Positions 10,351 to 22,642 of a stretch of DNA of 64,000 nt are shown one piece after another. The notes under the pieces are model-generated. The model was not told the origin of the DNA, searched no databases, and saw only the letters and a list, made by a program, of their open reading frames with translations. The stretch is from Arthrobacter sp. NicSoilC5 (lineage in GTDB: Bacteria > Actinomycetota > Actinomycetes > Actinomycetales > Micrococcaceae), in NCBI RefSeq assembly GCF_019977395.1, contig NZ_AP024660.1, positions 310,001 to 374,000 on the forward strand, written 5' to 3'. The translations under genes were made by a program, and so were the position numbers. Position 1 is the stretch's first letter, and each line of letters starts with the position of its first letter.

Positions 10351-10616
10351 AGGGTCACTTTGTTATTTGGAAGCTTGGTAGCGGACAATTCAAAGTCGCA
10401 CCTGAGCTCTCTCCTCCGCACCATGCCGCAGCGTCATCAGAACACACTCCCGGCCCTGGCGTCAGAGGTCCGCAAACACGCTCATCTGTGAAGGACCAGT
10501 AATGTGCCCGGAGCGAGTAGTACTGTTTGGGCACCTTGATCAAGGCCAATGCTAGGCGTTGACACTTCCCGGGCCTGTCTCTGACCGTCCGTTCGCTGAG
10601 TGGCCCTTTATGGCGC

Positions 10617-11354
10617 TCAGGTGACAGGGCTGGTTAAAGTGCCTATTCCCCCGAGGGTGATTTGAACGCGATCTCCCCGGCTAATAGCAGCGAATGTCCC
10701 CGGTGCGCCCGTCATCACGATGTCGCCAGGCTCAAGAGTCGTCCAACGGGTGACGTATACGAGACAGTCCACCACACTCGTGGGTAGGTTGAAGGACCCT
10801 GAGTCGGCTACAACACGGCCGTTCACGCGGACAGTGATGCTGACTTTGTTAGGATCACTGATTTCTGTTTCAATCCAGGGTCCAAGAGGTGTGTAATTTA
10901 CCCCGGCTTTGGCTTGGAAAAGTTTCTCGTCGACAAGTCCCTGGTCCGCGTTTGTGACATCGTTTGCAATCGTGTAACCCAGCACATAGTCCATCGCAGA
11001 TTCGGCAGTTAGTCCGACAGTGCTTTTGCGAATAACTACTGCCAGCTCCCCCTCAGCGTGTACTGCACCTGCGTCCTGAACCGGGTGAATATGATCACCC
11101 GGGTTCGCAAGCGTATGGACTGATTTGTGCCATGCCTGCACGGGGAGCGCATGTTTTTTCCCCGGGGGGTTGTGACTCATTCCAATGAGCACGGAGGGAA
11201 GAACGGGGACAAGTAGCTTCGCCCCTTCCGTGGGCGTAACTTGACCTGTAAAGGATATGACCTTGGCAAACGGGTCCTTCAGGTGGTGCCATTCGCCGTC
11301 CCGCAGCACTGCATGCTGAGGGCCTGCGTTCGTTTGTATCCTAGCGAGCCGCAT
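10617..11354 (-). CDS. Fumarylacetoacetate hydrolase (FAH) family protein
   Basis: A 245-residue single-domain FAH-fold protein. The metal-binding acids are visible at E101 and E103 (AEGELAVVI) and D132 (TIANDVTNAD), and the C-terminal PGDIVMTGAPG motif is present. Family members hydrolyse or isomerise small acylpyruvate-type or 2-oxo-diacid metabolites with Mg or Mn. It lies just downstream of the semialdehyde dehydrogenase on the same strand (40-base gap), so the two are probably co-transcribed in one catabolic step series. The substrate cannot be fixed from sequence; annotation as fumarylpyruvate hydrolase or HHDD isomerase would be guesswork. Confidence 0.85.
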   Translation of the reverse strand: MRLARIQTNAGPQHAVLRDGEWHHLKDPFAKVISFTGQVTPTEGAKLLVPVLPSVLIGMSHNPPGKKHALPVQAWHKSVHTLANPGDHIHPVQDAGAVHAEGELAVVIRKSTVGLTAESAMDYVLGYTIANDVTNADQGLVDEKLFQAKAGVNYTPLGPWIETEISDPNKVSITVRVNGRVVADSGSFNLPTSVVDCLVYVTRWTTLEPGDIVMTGAPGTFAAISRGDRVQITLGGIGTLTSPVT

Positions 11355-11393
11355 TATCCACTCGTTCGGTCGGCCAGTGACGCCGGCAGTCGT

Positions 11394-12899
11394 TTAGTTC
11401 TCATAAGGGTCGTTGATGCCGATGTATTGGGTGGTGGTGTACTCGGCGATGCCTTCGGTGCCGCCTTCGCGGCCGAGGCCGGATTGTTTGACGCCGCCGA
11501 AGGGGGCTGCGGCGTTGGAGATGATGCCCGCGTTGAACCCGACCATCCCGAACTCGACTTGTTCCGCTACGCGGAGGAGGCGGTTGAAGTCTCGGCTGTA
11601 GAGGTAGGCCGCCAGCCCGTATTCTGAAGCGTTGGCCAGTTTGATGGCGTCCTGTTCAGTGGTGAAAGTGGTGACCGGCGCGACAGGACCAAAAATTTCC
11701 TGGCTGAGGATCGCCGCATTGTTAGGGACATCGGCAAGGACAGTGGGCTGGTAGAAGTAGCCTGGCCCCTCCGCGGGGCCCCCACCGACCAAGGCGACGG
11801 CCCCGGCATCGATGGCAGCTTTGACGAGGGCGTGGACGTCGTCGCGGGCACCGTCGTCAATAAGCGGGCCGACCTGGGAAGTAAGGTCAGTGCCGCGGCC
11901 GGTGGTGAGGGCGCCCATCGCGCCTGCAAACTTCCGAGTGAATTCCTGAGCCACGGATTCGTGGACGAGGAACCGGTTTGCAGCGGTGCAGGCCTCACCC
12001 ATATTCCGCATCTTCGCCGCCATGGCACCTTCTACAGCTTTGTCCAAATCTGCATCTTCAAACACGATAAACGGCGCGTTGCCGCCCAACTCCATTGAAG
12101 TCCGCAGGACATGTTGCGATGCCTCTGCCATAAGGCGCCTGCCGACGGGAGTGGACCCCGTGAACGAAAGTTTCCGCAGGCGCGAATCCTTCAGCAGCGG
12201 TCCAGATATCTCTGAAGCCGATGATGAAGAAACAACGTTCAAAACCCCGGCGGGAAGACCGGCCTCCATCATGATTCGGGCGAAAAGTTGTGAAGTCAGG
12301 GGTGTCAGCTTGGCGGGCTTGAGAACCATCGTGCAGCCAGCGGCGATTGCGGGAGCAACCTTTCGCGTAGCCATCGCCAAGGGGAAATTCCACGGGGTTA
12401 TCAGCAGGCACGGTCCTACGGGTTTGTGCTGGACCAGGATTTTGTTCTTGCCCTCGGGGGTGGTGAGATAACGGCCATAGTCCCGCACGGTTTCCTCGGA
12501 GAACCACCGCAAAAATTCAGCCCCGTAAGCGACCTCTCCCCGGGCTTCCGCGAGTGGCTTGCCCATTTCCAACGTCATCAACAGCGCGAAGTCCTCCGAT
12601 CGTGCTGTTACTAAGTCAAAAGCACGGCGTAAAATCTCGGAGCGCACTCGGGGAGCGGTCCGCGCCCACGAGGCTTGCGCCTCGCAAGCTGCGTCCAAAG
12701 CGGCAACAGCATCCTCGCTAGTGGCGGAAGCCAGAGTGGTCAGGACCTCCCCGGTAGCAGGATCACGCACATCGAACGTGCCGCCGTCGGACGCGTCGAG
12801 CCACTGGCCGCCAATCAGCAAGCCCGTCGGCACAGACGCGAGCAGAGATGCTTCGCGCTCTTGGGGAGTGGTGGGCAGCGCAGCTGATTCAACGGTCAT
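11394..12899 (-). CDS. NAD(P)-dependent succinate-semialdehyde dehydrogenase-like enzyme
   Basis: A 501-residue class I/II aldehyde dehydrogenase. It has the oxyanion asparagine in TPWNFPLAM (N171), the Rossmann FTGSTPVGR, the general base E270 in MELGGNAPF and nucleophile C304 in MGEACTAANR. The overall sequence is most like GabD-type succinate-semialdehyde dehydrogenases. GAGGA sits 7 bases before the ATG. With the amine oxidase and permease nearby, oxidation of an aminoaldehyde or of succinate semialdehyde from a diamine or GABA route is likely. The exact aldehyde is an inference. Confidence 0.88.
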   Translation of the reverse strand: MTVESAALPTTPQEREASLLASVPTGLLIGGQWLDASDGGTFDVRDPATGEVLTTLASATSEDAVAALDAACEAQASWARTAPRVRSEILRRAFDLVTARSEDFALLMTLEMGKPLAEARGEVAYGAEFLRWFSEETVRDYGRYLTTPEGKNKILVQHKPVGPCLLITPWNFPLAMATRKVAPAIAAGCTMVLKPAKLTPLTSQLFARIMMEAGLPAGVLNVVSSSSASEISGPLLKDSRLRKLSFTGSTPVGRRLMAEASQHVLRTSMELGGNAPFIVFEDADLDKAVEGAMAAKMRNMGEACTAANRFLVHESVAQEFTRKFAGAMGALTTGRGTDLTSQVGPLIDDGARDDVHALVKAAIDAGAVALVGGGPAEGPGYFYQPTVLADVPNNAAILSQEIFGPVAPVTTFTTEQDAIKLANASEYGLAAYLYSRDFNRLLRVAEQVEFGMVGFNAGIISNAAAPFGGVKQSGLGREGGTEGIAEYTTTQYIGINDPYEN

Positions 12900-13073
12900 T
12901 TGTAGTCCTCAAGAGATTGATTTGTAAGCGATGATTGCCCTGCGGGCACTGCACATGGCGCGAAGGGGGATTAATTCACGAAAGACGTGAATCTGCGGCC
13001 AAGGTGCGCGGAGCGAGACAATCGGGGCCGCATGCGTAAAAAGCCCTTCACGCTCGGAGGTAACCAGTGAGCG

Positions 13074-13322
13074 TTAGATGTCCGGTAAATATCCAATATT
13101 GTTTCTCCACAGATCCCGTTCGACGGTAGTCCCTGGCGTAATGTCCGCCGAAAGACGGACACTGAACGTTTTTTGATCATGACGCGTGACAACAATCCCG
13201 TGTTTTGAAGTGTGGAGCGCGTGCACCATTGCCTCGGCGACCACGGCGCTGAGTCGTTCTTCCATCTCATATCGATGATCTACGGTGATGACTTTGTTGT
13301 AAGAGCCTATGTGCGCTGCCAT
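13074..13322 (-). CDS. Small conserved-looking hypothetical protein
   Basis: An 82-residue soluble protein, rich in conserved-looking positions (MEERLSAVVAEAMVHAL then HGIVVTRHDQKTFSVRLS), with a good AAGGAA box 9 bases before the ATG. I believe similar short proteins occur in Arthrobacter, but I cannot name a domain. The helical N-terminal half and beta-rich C-terminal half resemble a small alpha/beta fold. It stands alone between two oppositely oriented catabolic genes. No function is proposed. Confidence 0.6.
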   Translation of the reverse strand: MAAHIGSYNKVITVDHRYEMEERLSAVVAEAMVHALHTSKHGIVVTRHDQKTFSVRLSADITPGTTVERDLWRNNIGYLPDI

Positions 13323-15390
<2,068 letters not shown>

Positions 15391-15770
15391 ACCAGCACAC
15401 GGGCAAGCACACATCCCGGAAGGCTTTTACTCCCGGGCCAAAGCGAAAGACGTTTACATCCATCGTTCTACAGAAGGTCTAGACGTGAACAAGCACTCGT
15501 CACACCCGTTCAGTCCCAGGTTTTGCCCCATGCGGTCAACCGAGCATCGCGCGCTTTACTTCCGAGATGGGCTGTTCGCGGCCGGCTGCATGTCCGCGGA
15601 GAAATCCCGTGACACGGACCTTCCTGCGTCACTCTCGGGGACGCCCGCTGCAAATCGCAGTCCGGAAGTGCGCGATCTTCTTCCCTGGCTCGGGTGGGTC
15701 ACCGAATAAGCCGGCCTCCGGACAAGTCTGGTCACAGTCTCCGTATACAAAGGAAAGGACACTGAGGTTT
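15391..15770. other. Gap without a recognisable gene
   Basis: 380 bases follow the cupin gene. Several frames are open but none has a start with a ribosome site or recognisable protein features. It is probably decayed sequence leading into the pseudogene that follows. Confidence 0.5.
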
Positions 15771-16340
15771 TGACAGCAAAATCTAAAATTGGCTAGTCAT
15801 AGCGCGCTTGGCTGCCGGTTCCATAAATCGGATTCTCTGGCAAGCCTTGATAAGTCTTGCCCAGAATGACCTCGAGTCCAGCGAAATCCCCATCAAGAAT
15901 CTCCCGCTCTATAGCTATGACTACGACGCCGATTTCTCCCCGGAATGCCTAGTCGCTGAAGCGTGCTATCGAAGCATCCGACGGTATCCTCTTCGTGTCT
16001 CACGAATACTACCGTTCCATTCCCGGTGCCCTTAAAAACGCTATTGACTGTGGTTCTCGTCCTTGGGGGACGAATTCATTCGCCCGTAAACGCACGGGAA
16101 TCATCGGGACCTCTCCCGGACGCATCGGCACAGCAGTGATGCGGTCGTCCTTCCTCAGCATCCTCAGCTTCCTAGAGCACCCCAACTGAATTCGCCTGAA
16201 GCGTAGGTTCATATGACATCGACGTATTTGAGGAACGGGGCGAAGTCAAGGATGAACGCACGGCGAAGTTCCTACGCCACATGGACGAGTCCGGCGCCTT
16301 CGTCGCCCGAGTCCTGCGGCAAACACAGCCGGGCACATCG
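15771..16340 (+). pseudogene. NADPH-dependent FMN reductase, multiply frameshifted
   Basis: Joining frames gives a clear flavodoxin-like NAD(P)H:FMN reductase. A start near TTG 15771 follows GGAAAGG. RLAAGSINRILWQALISLA and IPIKNLPLYSYDYDAD follow in a second frame (about 15790-15960), and AIEASDGILFVSHEYYRSIP with GALKNAID in a third (about 15965-16187). DVFEERGEVKDERTAKFLRH comes in a fourth register (about 16215-16290). The family hallmark, a PEYN-SIPG-LKNAID core, is intact except that the proline is serine. At least three frameshifts and one stop break it. It is non-functional unless the assembly is poor here. Confidence 0.85.
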
Positions 16341-17411
16341 GCGATACGGAGCCGGATCAGGACAAGCTATCCCGCTAAAAAACGATGCACCGCAGGAATG
16401 TGTGTAGGTTTTGGTGCTTCTTTGCTTTGGAGTTTCCTTGTGAGCACCGATCGCCAGGTTGGCCGCATTAACGCTAACTGAGCAAATATGAATTCGTGCA
16501 TGTCGAGGCGACATCGCAGTCCTCGCCTGCACGCACCACCGGCTATCTATGACCCCGGCCGGTGCTGGCCTCTCCTGCGTGGATGTCGACAACAGGCTCG
16601 CGTTCGATGAGGCTCGTGCATGCTGCACCGGTGTCCTTGCTCGGAAGTTTGGCTGCGAAGGCGCCAGCGATATACCCAACCGCATTTCTACATGCCCGTG
16701 GACCGGCCGGTAGTCTCGTGAAAGATCTTCCCGCGGGTTCCCGGTGCGGTCCAGGCCGCTGCCGCGGGGAGATGGCGTGGGGAACCAGACGGTTGGCCAT
16801 ATGGGTGTTTGCAACGAGCGCTACGAGCCAACCTTCCGGCGGAGCCTCTCTCTGCGTCAGTTCCAGCGTCGTGGCGCTCCTCACCTCCGGCATGGCGAAG
16901 GTCCGCCCATCCCACCGCTAAGTTGGTCCGGCTTACTTGGTATCGCTCTCGCAAGCGAGCGTATCCTAGGAGGCCGCAACAACCCTGGCAAGGACCGATC
17001 AGGGGAGACGAACTAGGGCTTGACCTTTGTGGTTAATCGGGAACACGACTCCTCGTTTCGCTTTCGCAACAACAGGATTGCCAGTTCACCTTCTACAGCC
17101 TTCAAAGCACTGATCCTGCCGGGCCGCGTGGCCCCGACATTCCTCTGTTTCCTAGGTGAATCGGAACCTCCGCGCGCCGAACTCAACCTGCCATCCCACC
17201 TTTGGCCCCCGCTTACGGCAGAGAGTGGATCGTAAAAGATGACATCAAAGCCGTGCCGTCCAGTTGTCACGCCCGCAGGGAGGGGCGGCGCTGGAATTGC
17301 TGGTGTGACCCAATCGGGGATCCTTGCTCGGTAGTTCATTCCGTGCTTTCCTTTTCAAGCTCTTTAGCCAGGTCACGGCCTTTCCGATCTTGCCAGTCGG
17401 TTCCAGGAAAT
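16341..17411. other. Long gap with no supportable gene
   Basis: More than 1 kb in which all frames are short, arginine-rich or antisense-like. I recognise no family and no ribosome site in front of a long frame. It probably consists of decayed genes like the neighbouring pseudogene. Confidence 0.45.
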
Positions 17412-17690
17412 TCATAGACGATAACCTCTTGGCAGCCATACCCGGAAACCCTCATCGCCGTAGACGGCTATGCGTCCGCGGCCGCCGTCAAGCCAGACCC
17501 AGAAGACCGATGCATCTTGTGTAACGACATCGACTTCCCCGGAGACCGCCGGCTCACCGTCCCGCTGAACGATTACATAGTGACCTTCCTCCAGCTGGGC
17601 CCAGTCGGCGGCCAAGAGGTCTTCGCCCTTCTCGTGCGCCTTGGGAAAAGGGACTCCACAGTTATCCCGAGGTCCAGCGTCAAAGCTCAT
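17412..17690 (-). CDS. Possible small hypothetical protein
   Basis: The frame has biased third-position composition and a protein-like C-terminal half (ASVFWVWLDGGRGRIAVYGD then GFRVWLPRGYRL). It is acidic, with beta-strand-like alternation. The start is uncertain: ATG 17690 gives 92 residues, while upstream in-frame ATGs at 17735, 17783 and 17822 are possible, and none has a good Shine-Dalgarno. No domain is recognised. It stands isolated in a decayed region and could itself be a relic. Confidence 0.45.
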   Translation of the reverse strand: MSFDAGPRDNCGVPFPKAHEKGEDLLAADWAQLEEGHYVIVQRDGEPAVSGEVDVVTQDASVFWVWLDGGRGRIAVYGDEGFRVWLPRGYRL

Positions 17691-18371
17691 CGTCGGCCGT
17701 GCATCTACTAACGCGGCAGCTGCATCCGCCCACATGGAAAAGAATGCAAGCGATGATATGTGAGGGAACGAGTACGCCACCATGGGCCTCATTCGAACCC
17801 GGAGCGGGGTTCTCGGAACCACTACAATCCATACAAACTCCTATGTGGGGCACCGCCGTTGGCTGCCACTGAACAGTCCGGAGCCATGGCGACGCGAAGG
17901 CGATCGTCAAAAAGGCCAATTCCCAACAGAATTTAGCGTGCCTGTGACCCCCAAGGCCATGCAGTCAATGACTGAGCGGTCATTGCTTTTTGTACGCACG
18001 TACGGTTGCGCAGCGGCCAACGATACTGCCCTCGTCTATACAATCATTCCCACCTACACCCGTAACTACTTTACAAAGGACAGCCTCGCCGGGCCGCACC
18101 ACAATGCTAAAGATCCGGGTCCAAGCCGCAGGTTTCCACACTGGCAGCCATGTACGGTCTGCGTGCTTCGCCGTTCCGGCCAGAGCATGCAATTGTTACT
18201 CGCTAGGGAACGCACTTGAAGCGTTAGACGTAGCGACACAAGGTGCGCGGCATTTTTATCAATTCACGACAATCGCGAACGGTCCGCCGGGCCCCATAGT
18301 TATCCGTGTCACTCAAGACGGCGCAGCACGGGCGTCTTCAGATCCATTAAGGAAAAGGAGAATGGTGAACT
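17691..18371. other. Gap upstream of the second permease
   Basis: About 680 bases with no supportable gene. The final 20 bases carry the AAGGAGA ribosome-binding sequence used by the permease at 18372. Promoter boxes are not clear. Confidence 0.45.
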
Positions 18372-19880
18372 ATGGCGGAAAGCGCAGCTAGTGCCAACAA
18401 CATAATGCGAAAGCGGCTGAAATGGACCGATGGCTTCGCCCTGACGATCGGGGTTATGACGACGGGTATTTTCACCTCCGTCGGATACACAATGGGTACG
18501 GTAGGCCTGTGGGGCATGATCGCGGTATGGGTAAGTGCCGCGTTGATCGGACTACTCCAGGTCATGCTGTTCACTGAAATGGCGCTAATGTTTCCCAACA
18601 AGACTGGCGGCATTGGCGTGTTCGCCCACGAGGCCTGGCGGAAGTATTTTGCACCAATTGGTCCGTTCTGTGTCTACGGATACTGGATGGCTTGGTCACT
18701 CGCGCTCTCGGCGGTCGGTTTGACCTTTGGCAATCTTGTTAAAGCACAGTGGTTTCCGGATACCGGAATCTTTTTTACAATCTTTGGCGTAGATATTGGT
18801 ACTCAGCATTTTATTGCAGCAGGTGCAATTATTTTGGTGTGGATGCTAAATGTGTTAGGGGTCAAGCCAACAGTTCGTGTTTTGTGGATCCTCAACATCG
18901 GAGTTGTGTTTGTCCTGCTCGTATTCGTGGTTATGCCATTCATAACAGGACAATGGAGCGCGGAGAGCTTCACGTTCCATTTCTCGGGGGCATGGGGCGG
19001 CTGGAAGCTCGCTATAGCTTTGATGTATTTGGCAGCCTGGAGTGTATACGGTACCGAAATTATTGCGACTTTCGCCCCGGAGTTCGGTGATACGAAGCGG
19101 GACGTGCCCAAGGCGACTTCGTTCAACGGGTTCACAATGGTTGCTATTTATATCTTGGTGCCTATCGGTGCAGCTGGCACGCTCGGCGAGAACGCTATAG
19201 CCAATGATCCCATTGGCTACGCCGTGTTGGCTTTCCAGCACTTAGTCGGGCCAGCCTCGGGGTTCGTCACTCTAGTTGTCTGTGCATCAATGTTTGCCTC
19301 GATGACAGCCTCCAGTGGTGGCGCGGGACGAGCGCTCTTCGGACTCGCACGCGAGGGCATGACGCTCAAACAGCTGGACCATCTTGGCAAGCGAAGTGGC
19401 ATGCCCGTACGACAGATGACACTGGACATGGTGGTCAATGTTGCGATGGTGTTCTTCCTTGGGTCAACACTGGCGGTACTATTCGCCAGCAACTTCGGAT
19501 ACCTCGTGTGCACAACATTCGCAGTCGCCGGGTTCGTGTTGCTGCGCAAGGACCGCCCAGACTGGCCGAGGCCGTTCAAGTTGCGATCTTACTGGGTGGG
19601 TATTGCCGCGGTCCTTGCGATAGTTGATGCTGTCATAGCCTTGGTCGGCTTCCTTAACCCGGATCTGGGCGGTTACGGGGACGCCAGCTCGATCTTCATC
19701 GCTTTAATCCTGCTTTCTTTCGGGCCTATCACCTACGTCATCAGGAAGAAGTTCCAGGATGGTGTGAAGCTGGTGCTCCGGGAATGGGTGCCGACTCACC
19801 CAGACGAAGAAGACCCGTCGTTTGAGGGCAAGGCAAAAGGTGAAACAGCCACAAGGCCGGCGGCTGCCGAATCAAGCTGA
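18372..19880 (+). CDS. APC superfamily amino acid permease
   Basis: A 502-residue carrier with about 12 membrane segments and a hydrophilic, charged C-terminal tail of about 45 residues. N-terminal features fit the superfamily (LTIGVMTTGIFTSVGYTMGT), as does EFGDTKRDVPKAT after the sixth segment. It probably imports an amino acid or polyamine by cation symport. An AAGGAG box lies about 13 bases before ATG 18372, slightly far but the only in-frame option with a complete first helix. It may supply substrate for the amine oxidase and semialdehyde dehydrogenase to its left, although decayed DNA separates them. Confidence 0.87.
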   Translation: MAESAASANNIMRKRLKWTDGFALTIGVMTTGIFTSVGYTMGTVGLWGMIAVWVSAALIGLLQVMLFTEMALMFPNKTGGIGVFAHEAWRKYFAPIGPFCVYGYWMAWSLALSAVGLTFGNLVKAQWFPDTGIFFTIFGVDIGTQHFIAAGAIILVWMLNVLGVKPTVRVLWILNIGVVFVLLVFVVMPFITGQWSAESFTFHFSGAWGGWKLAIALMYLAAWSVYGTEIIATFAPEFGDTKRDVPKATSFNGFTMVAIYILVPIGAAGTLGENAIANDPIGYAVLAFQHLVGPASGFVTLVVCASMFASMTASSGGAGRALFGLAREGMTLKQLDHLGKRSGMPVRQMTLDMVVNVAMVFFLGSTLAVLFASNFGYLVCTTFAVAGFVLLRKDRPDWPRPFKLRSYWVGIAAVLAIVDAVIALVGFLNPDLGGYGDASSIFIALILLSFGPITYVIRKKFQDGVKLVLREWVPTHPDEEDPSFEGKAKGETATRPAAAESS

Positions 19881-20492
19881 CCGTGGGGTGAAGTTACTTG
19901 CATGTGCCGCCTGGTTGATGCACGACGCAGGATGCGCCTCTTCCACGGGAGCATCGCTCGAAAAATTCGTAAGGGGCATTCCATGGTTGTCGTGACCAGT
20001 TCTGCATAGGGCGTGGACTAGCCTCCGCTCTGAGTGAGGCGCCGTTCTTAATCGCATGTTAGAAACGAGGAGGGTGCTCGAAGCCGCGACGTAGTGGTTA
20101 TCCAAACCATAGTTTGCCGAGCGAACGAGCACCCTTTCCGTTTCTAATTTCGCCAGCTTTTACGTGATGGCCCTGAGCTACGCCGAACACTCGCAATGGG
20201 GACAGACATAACCCCGTCGGCTTAGACCTTTACGACTCTGGTTTCGTGGACCCCACGGCTTCGAACCAGGCGCTGATCAGCCAGATGCAAGCATCAGATT
20301 AGCCCTGCCGTGATGCCTGAGCCCGACCTCTTCGAGGTGCTCTCTCCAGTCGAACTGAAGCGCCGATAGTTTGCCCTGTTGTAAAGGTGGAAGAGAGTGA
20401 TGGGTCCCCTGGATGCCTCAGTAACCGTGAGCTTGCTCCCCCGGGCCAGCGAAGGGTTCACCTGCGTCGTACTAAATTTGTTGGAGCAGTAG
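19881..20492. other. Gap holding a long imperfect palindrome
   Basis: About 610 bases with no gene. The notable content is the 89-base inverted repeat at 20059-20147, listed separately. Confidence 0.5.
20059..20147. repeat. 89-bp element with 22-bp near-perfect inverted ends
   Basis: The left arm (20059-20080, starting TTAGAAACG and ending GGGTGCTCG) and right arm (20126-20147, starting CGAGCACCC and ending CGTTTCTAA) match as reverse complements at 19 of 22 positions. The 45-base interior contains a second small stem, TGGTT/AACCA. It could be a long structured terminator after the permease, a small RNA, or a miniature mobile/REP-like unit. No adjacent gene explains it. Confidence 0.6.
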
Positions 20493-21188
20493 ATGGAGCA
20501 ATCGTCCCTGAACAATAAGACGGCAGCCGGAGCGGCGCTGCTGGTTGCTGTGAGCGCATGCGCCCCTGCCGGCGTCGACTGGCAGCCTGTGCACGAAACG
20601 ATGTCAACGGACATAGCCAGGATTGTCGTGATTGGAGACTCGCTGAGTACCGGGTTGGGGACATCCCCACAACAGGCTTGGCCAGAACTCCTTAAGTCGG
20701 CACCCGGTTTCGACAAGCGTGCGGTTGAGATCACTAATGCTGCCGAGAACGGCAGCGGCTACGTAGCCACGGGTGTTGACGGCGACACTTTCCGCGGGGA
20801 AGTCCAGGCGGCAGTCACACCTTCAGCCGATGTGATCTTGTTTTTCGGGTCAGACAACGACGCGGGGACAGATCCTGAGGAGCTCAAGGCGGCGGTCGCG
20901 TCAACGTTCGACGCCGCGTCGTCGCTGGCTCCCCAGGCCAGTCTCGTGGCGATCGGTCCATTGACCGGGAGCGAGGGGCTGGATCAGGTGTTGGCCGCCG
21001 TGTGCCGTTCTGACGCTTCTGCCGCGCGCGACAAAGGGGTGAAATTCGTTGATCCCATAGCGGAGCACTGGCTCGGTGGCCGCGTCAGTGTGCTGCTCGG
21101 ACCCGACGGCGAGCATCCCAGCGCCAAAGGACAGAGGTTCCTGCGAGACAAAATCGGGAGAATTCTTAGGTCCGCCCTATCCGACTGA
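20493..21188 (+). CDS. SGNH/GDSL hydrolase-like lipoprotein
   Basis: A 231-residue protein with a short N-terminal export signal ending in a lipobox-like VSAC (Cys23). A GDSL-type esterase/lipase fold follows: block I IGDSLSTG with catalytic Ser50, GSDND as the block III equivalent (about 119-123), and DGEHP with Asp205 and His208 as block V. It should be an extracytoplasmic, membrane-anchored esterase or acetyl hydrolase. GGAG lies 8 bases before ATG. It has no operon partners. Substrates of this family are broad and none is implied here. Confidence 0.82.
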   Translation: MEQSSLNNKTAAGAALLVAVSACAPAGVDWQPVHETMSTDIARIVVIGDSLSTGLGTSPQQAWPELLKSAPGFDKRAVEITNAAENGSGYVATGVDGDTFRGEVQAAVTPSADVILFFGSDNDAGTDPEELKAAVASTFDAASSLAPQASLVAIGPLTGSEGLDQVLAAVCRSDASAARDKGVKFVDPIAEHWLGGRVSVLLGPDGEHPSAKGQRFLRDKIGRILRSALSD

Positions 21189-21747
21189 AAGGCTCACCTT
21201 TTGGTAATCTCCCAGGTGCAGCGGGGGGGACCTTCGCGGAAGCCGCATGACGCACAGGTGACCCCTGACGGCTGCCAAGGTTTTCCTCTTTACCGTCACC
21301 ACTTCTGCTTTCAAGGCCGATAATAAGGATCCCGTCAGCTCGGGGGGAGTGGTCAGGATTGCCAATTCATGACGGGGCTTTGGCTTCAGGACGTCGTCGT
21401 GCGCTTGTGTCAGGGTAAGGCGAAGTTCAGATTTACTGACAGTAGATCATGATGTTCTCAGATCACAGCCGGACGGTCGGAAGGGAAGAGGCCAAGCGGG
21501 TGAATCCCGGGGGTAGTCGAAGTACGCAAAGAAGTTGGGGCTTGACGGGATTAACTTGGGGCCGTGAGGAGCTATGCCCGCGTGCGCCTGAGAGGAGGCG
21601 TTAAGAACGAATGGGAGCCCCGTCCAACGTACGCGTGTTTCGCTTTGCCAGGCGCTTTCCACGTCAGATTGGGGTGTAGCCCATGCTGACCGCGAAGAAT
21701 GGCTCTATAGGCCCGATTCCGCACGGCGGAATGCCCAGGCGGGGCTA
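21189..21747. other. Gap between the esterase gene and the IS element
   Basis: About 560 bases with no supportable gene. A CCGATAAT string occurs near 21316, similar to the first half of the repeat family described at 41.7-46.9 kb but without its second half. The last two bases (TA, 21746-21747) are the IS target duplication. Confidence 0.45.
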
Positions 21748-22642
21748 GGGCGTGTCTCCTAAAGCGGTCAGCCAGATGCTGATGGCTCGGAGGACTGCTC
21801 CGCCGCGGTAGGTGAGTGCGAGTTTGTCGGAGCGGGTTGCCAGGGCTCGCCACTGTTTGAAGGTGTTGAAGTTGCGTTCGACGACGTTGCGGGCTTTGTA
21901 GTCCTCTTTGTCGAAGGCCGGCGGCCTGCCACCGGTGGATCCTCGGCGTTTCCGATGGCCGATCTGGTCCGATGGTTGCGGGATAACAGCGACGATGCCG
22001 CGGTCGCGGAGGCTGGTTCGGATGGCTCTGGAGGAGTAGGCCTTGTCACCGCGAACACGGTCCGGGCGGGTGCGCGGCCTGCCCGGACCAGCCCGGTTGA
22101 TCTTCAACTGGTTCATCAGGTGGGGGAACATCGGCGCATCCCCGCCCTGGCCCGGCGCGACCAGCAGCACCAAAGGCCTGCCCTTGCCATCAACCAAGGC
22201 ATGAATCTTGGTACTCAATCCACCGCGGGACCGTCCAATTGCATGGTCATCCGGCTCAGCAAACAGATTCATGTAATTCGAGCCGACCCCCTGTGGCACG
22301 GGGAAGGTTGGTGCCGTGCTGGTGGGCGCGGTTGACTGTCGAGTCGACCGAGACCGACCAATCGACTTCACCCCGGGAGTCCGCGATCGTCAGCAGTTTC
22401 GCGAGAATGCTGTCCCAGGTTCCGTCGCCGCTATAGCGCCGGTGACGCTTCCAGATCGTCTGCCAAGGGCCGAACTCGGCAGGCACATCCCGCCAAGCGA
22501 TCCCGCACCGATACCGGTAGATGATGCCCTCGACCACCCGGCGGTCGTCCCGGAAAGGACGACCCCGGCGGCCAGTCGAGGACGGCAGCAACGGCTGAAT
22601 GCGGGCCCACTGCCCGTCAGTCAAAACAGAAGTACGCGACAC
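21745..22642 (-). CDS. IS5-family transposase (two frames joined by -1 frameshift)
   Basis: The first frame (22642 to about 22290) has the N-terminal DUF4096-like part, beginning MSRTSVLTDGQWARIQPLLP, and the first catalytic Asp in VDSTVNRAHQHG. The second frame (to 21745) carries GRSRGGLSTKIHALVDGKGR, the second Asp in GDKAYSSR, and the Glu of ERNFNTFKQWR. They overlap at a run of five G on the coding strand (22287-22291), the usual slippage point in this IS group. The stop TAG at 21745-21747 is completed by the TA target duplication plus one flanking base. Confidence 0.88.

Noticed and set aside
9566..10381. 271-codon plus-strand frame in the ISL3 remnant
   Set aside because: It is the complement of readable transposase sequence on the minus strand. 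Its composition is not protein-like.
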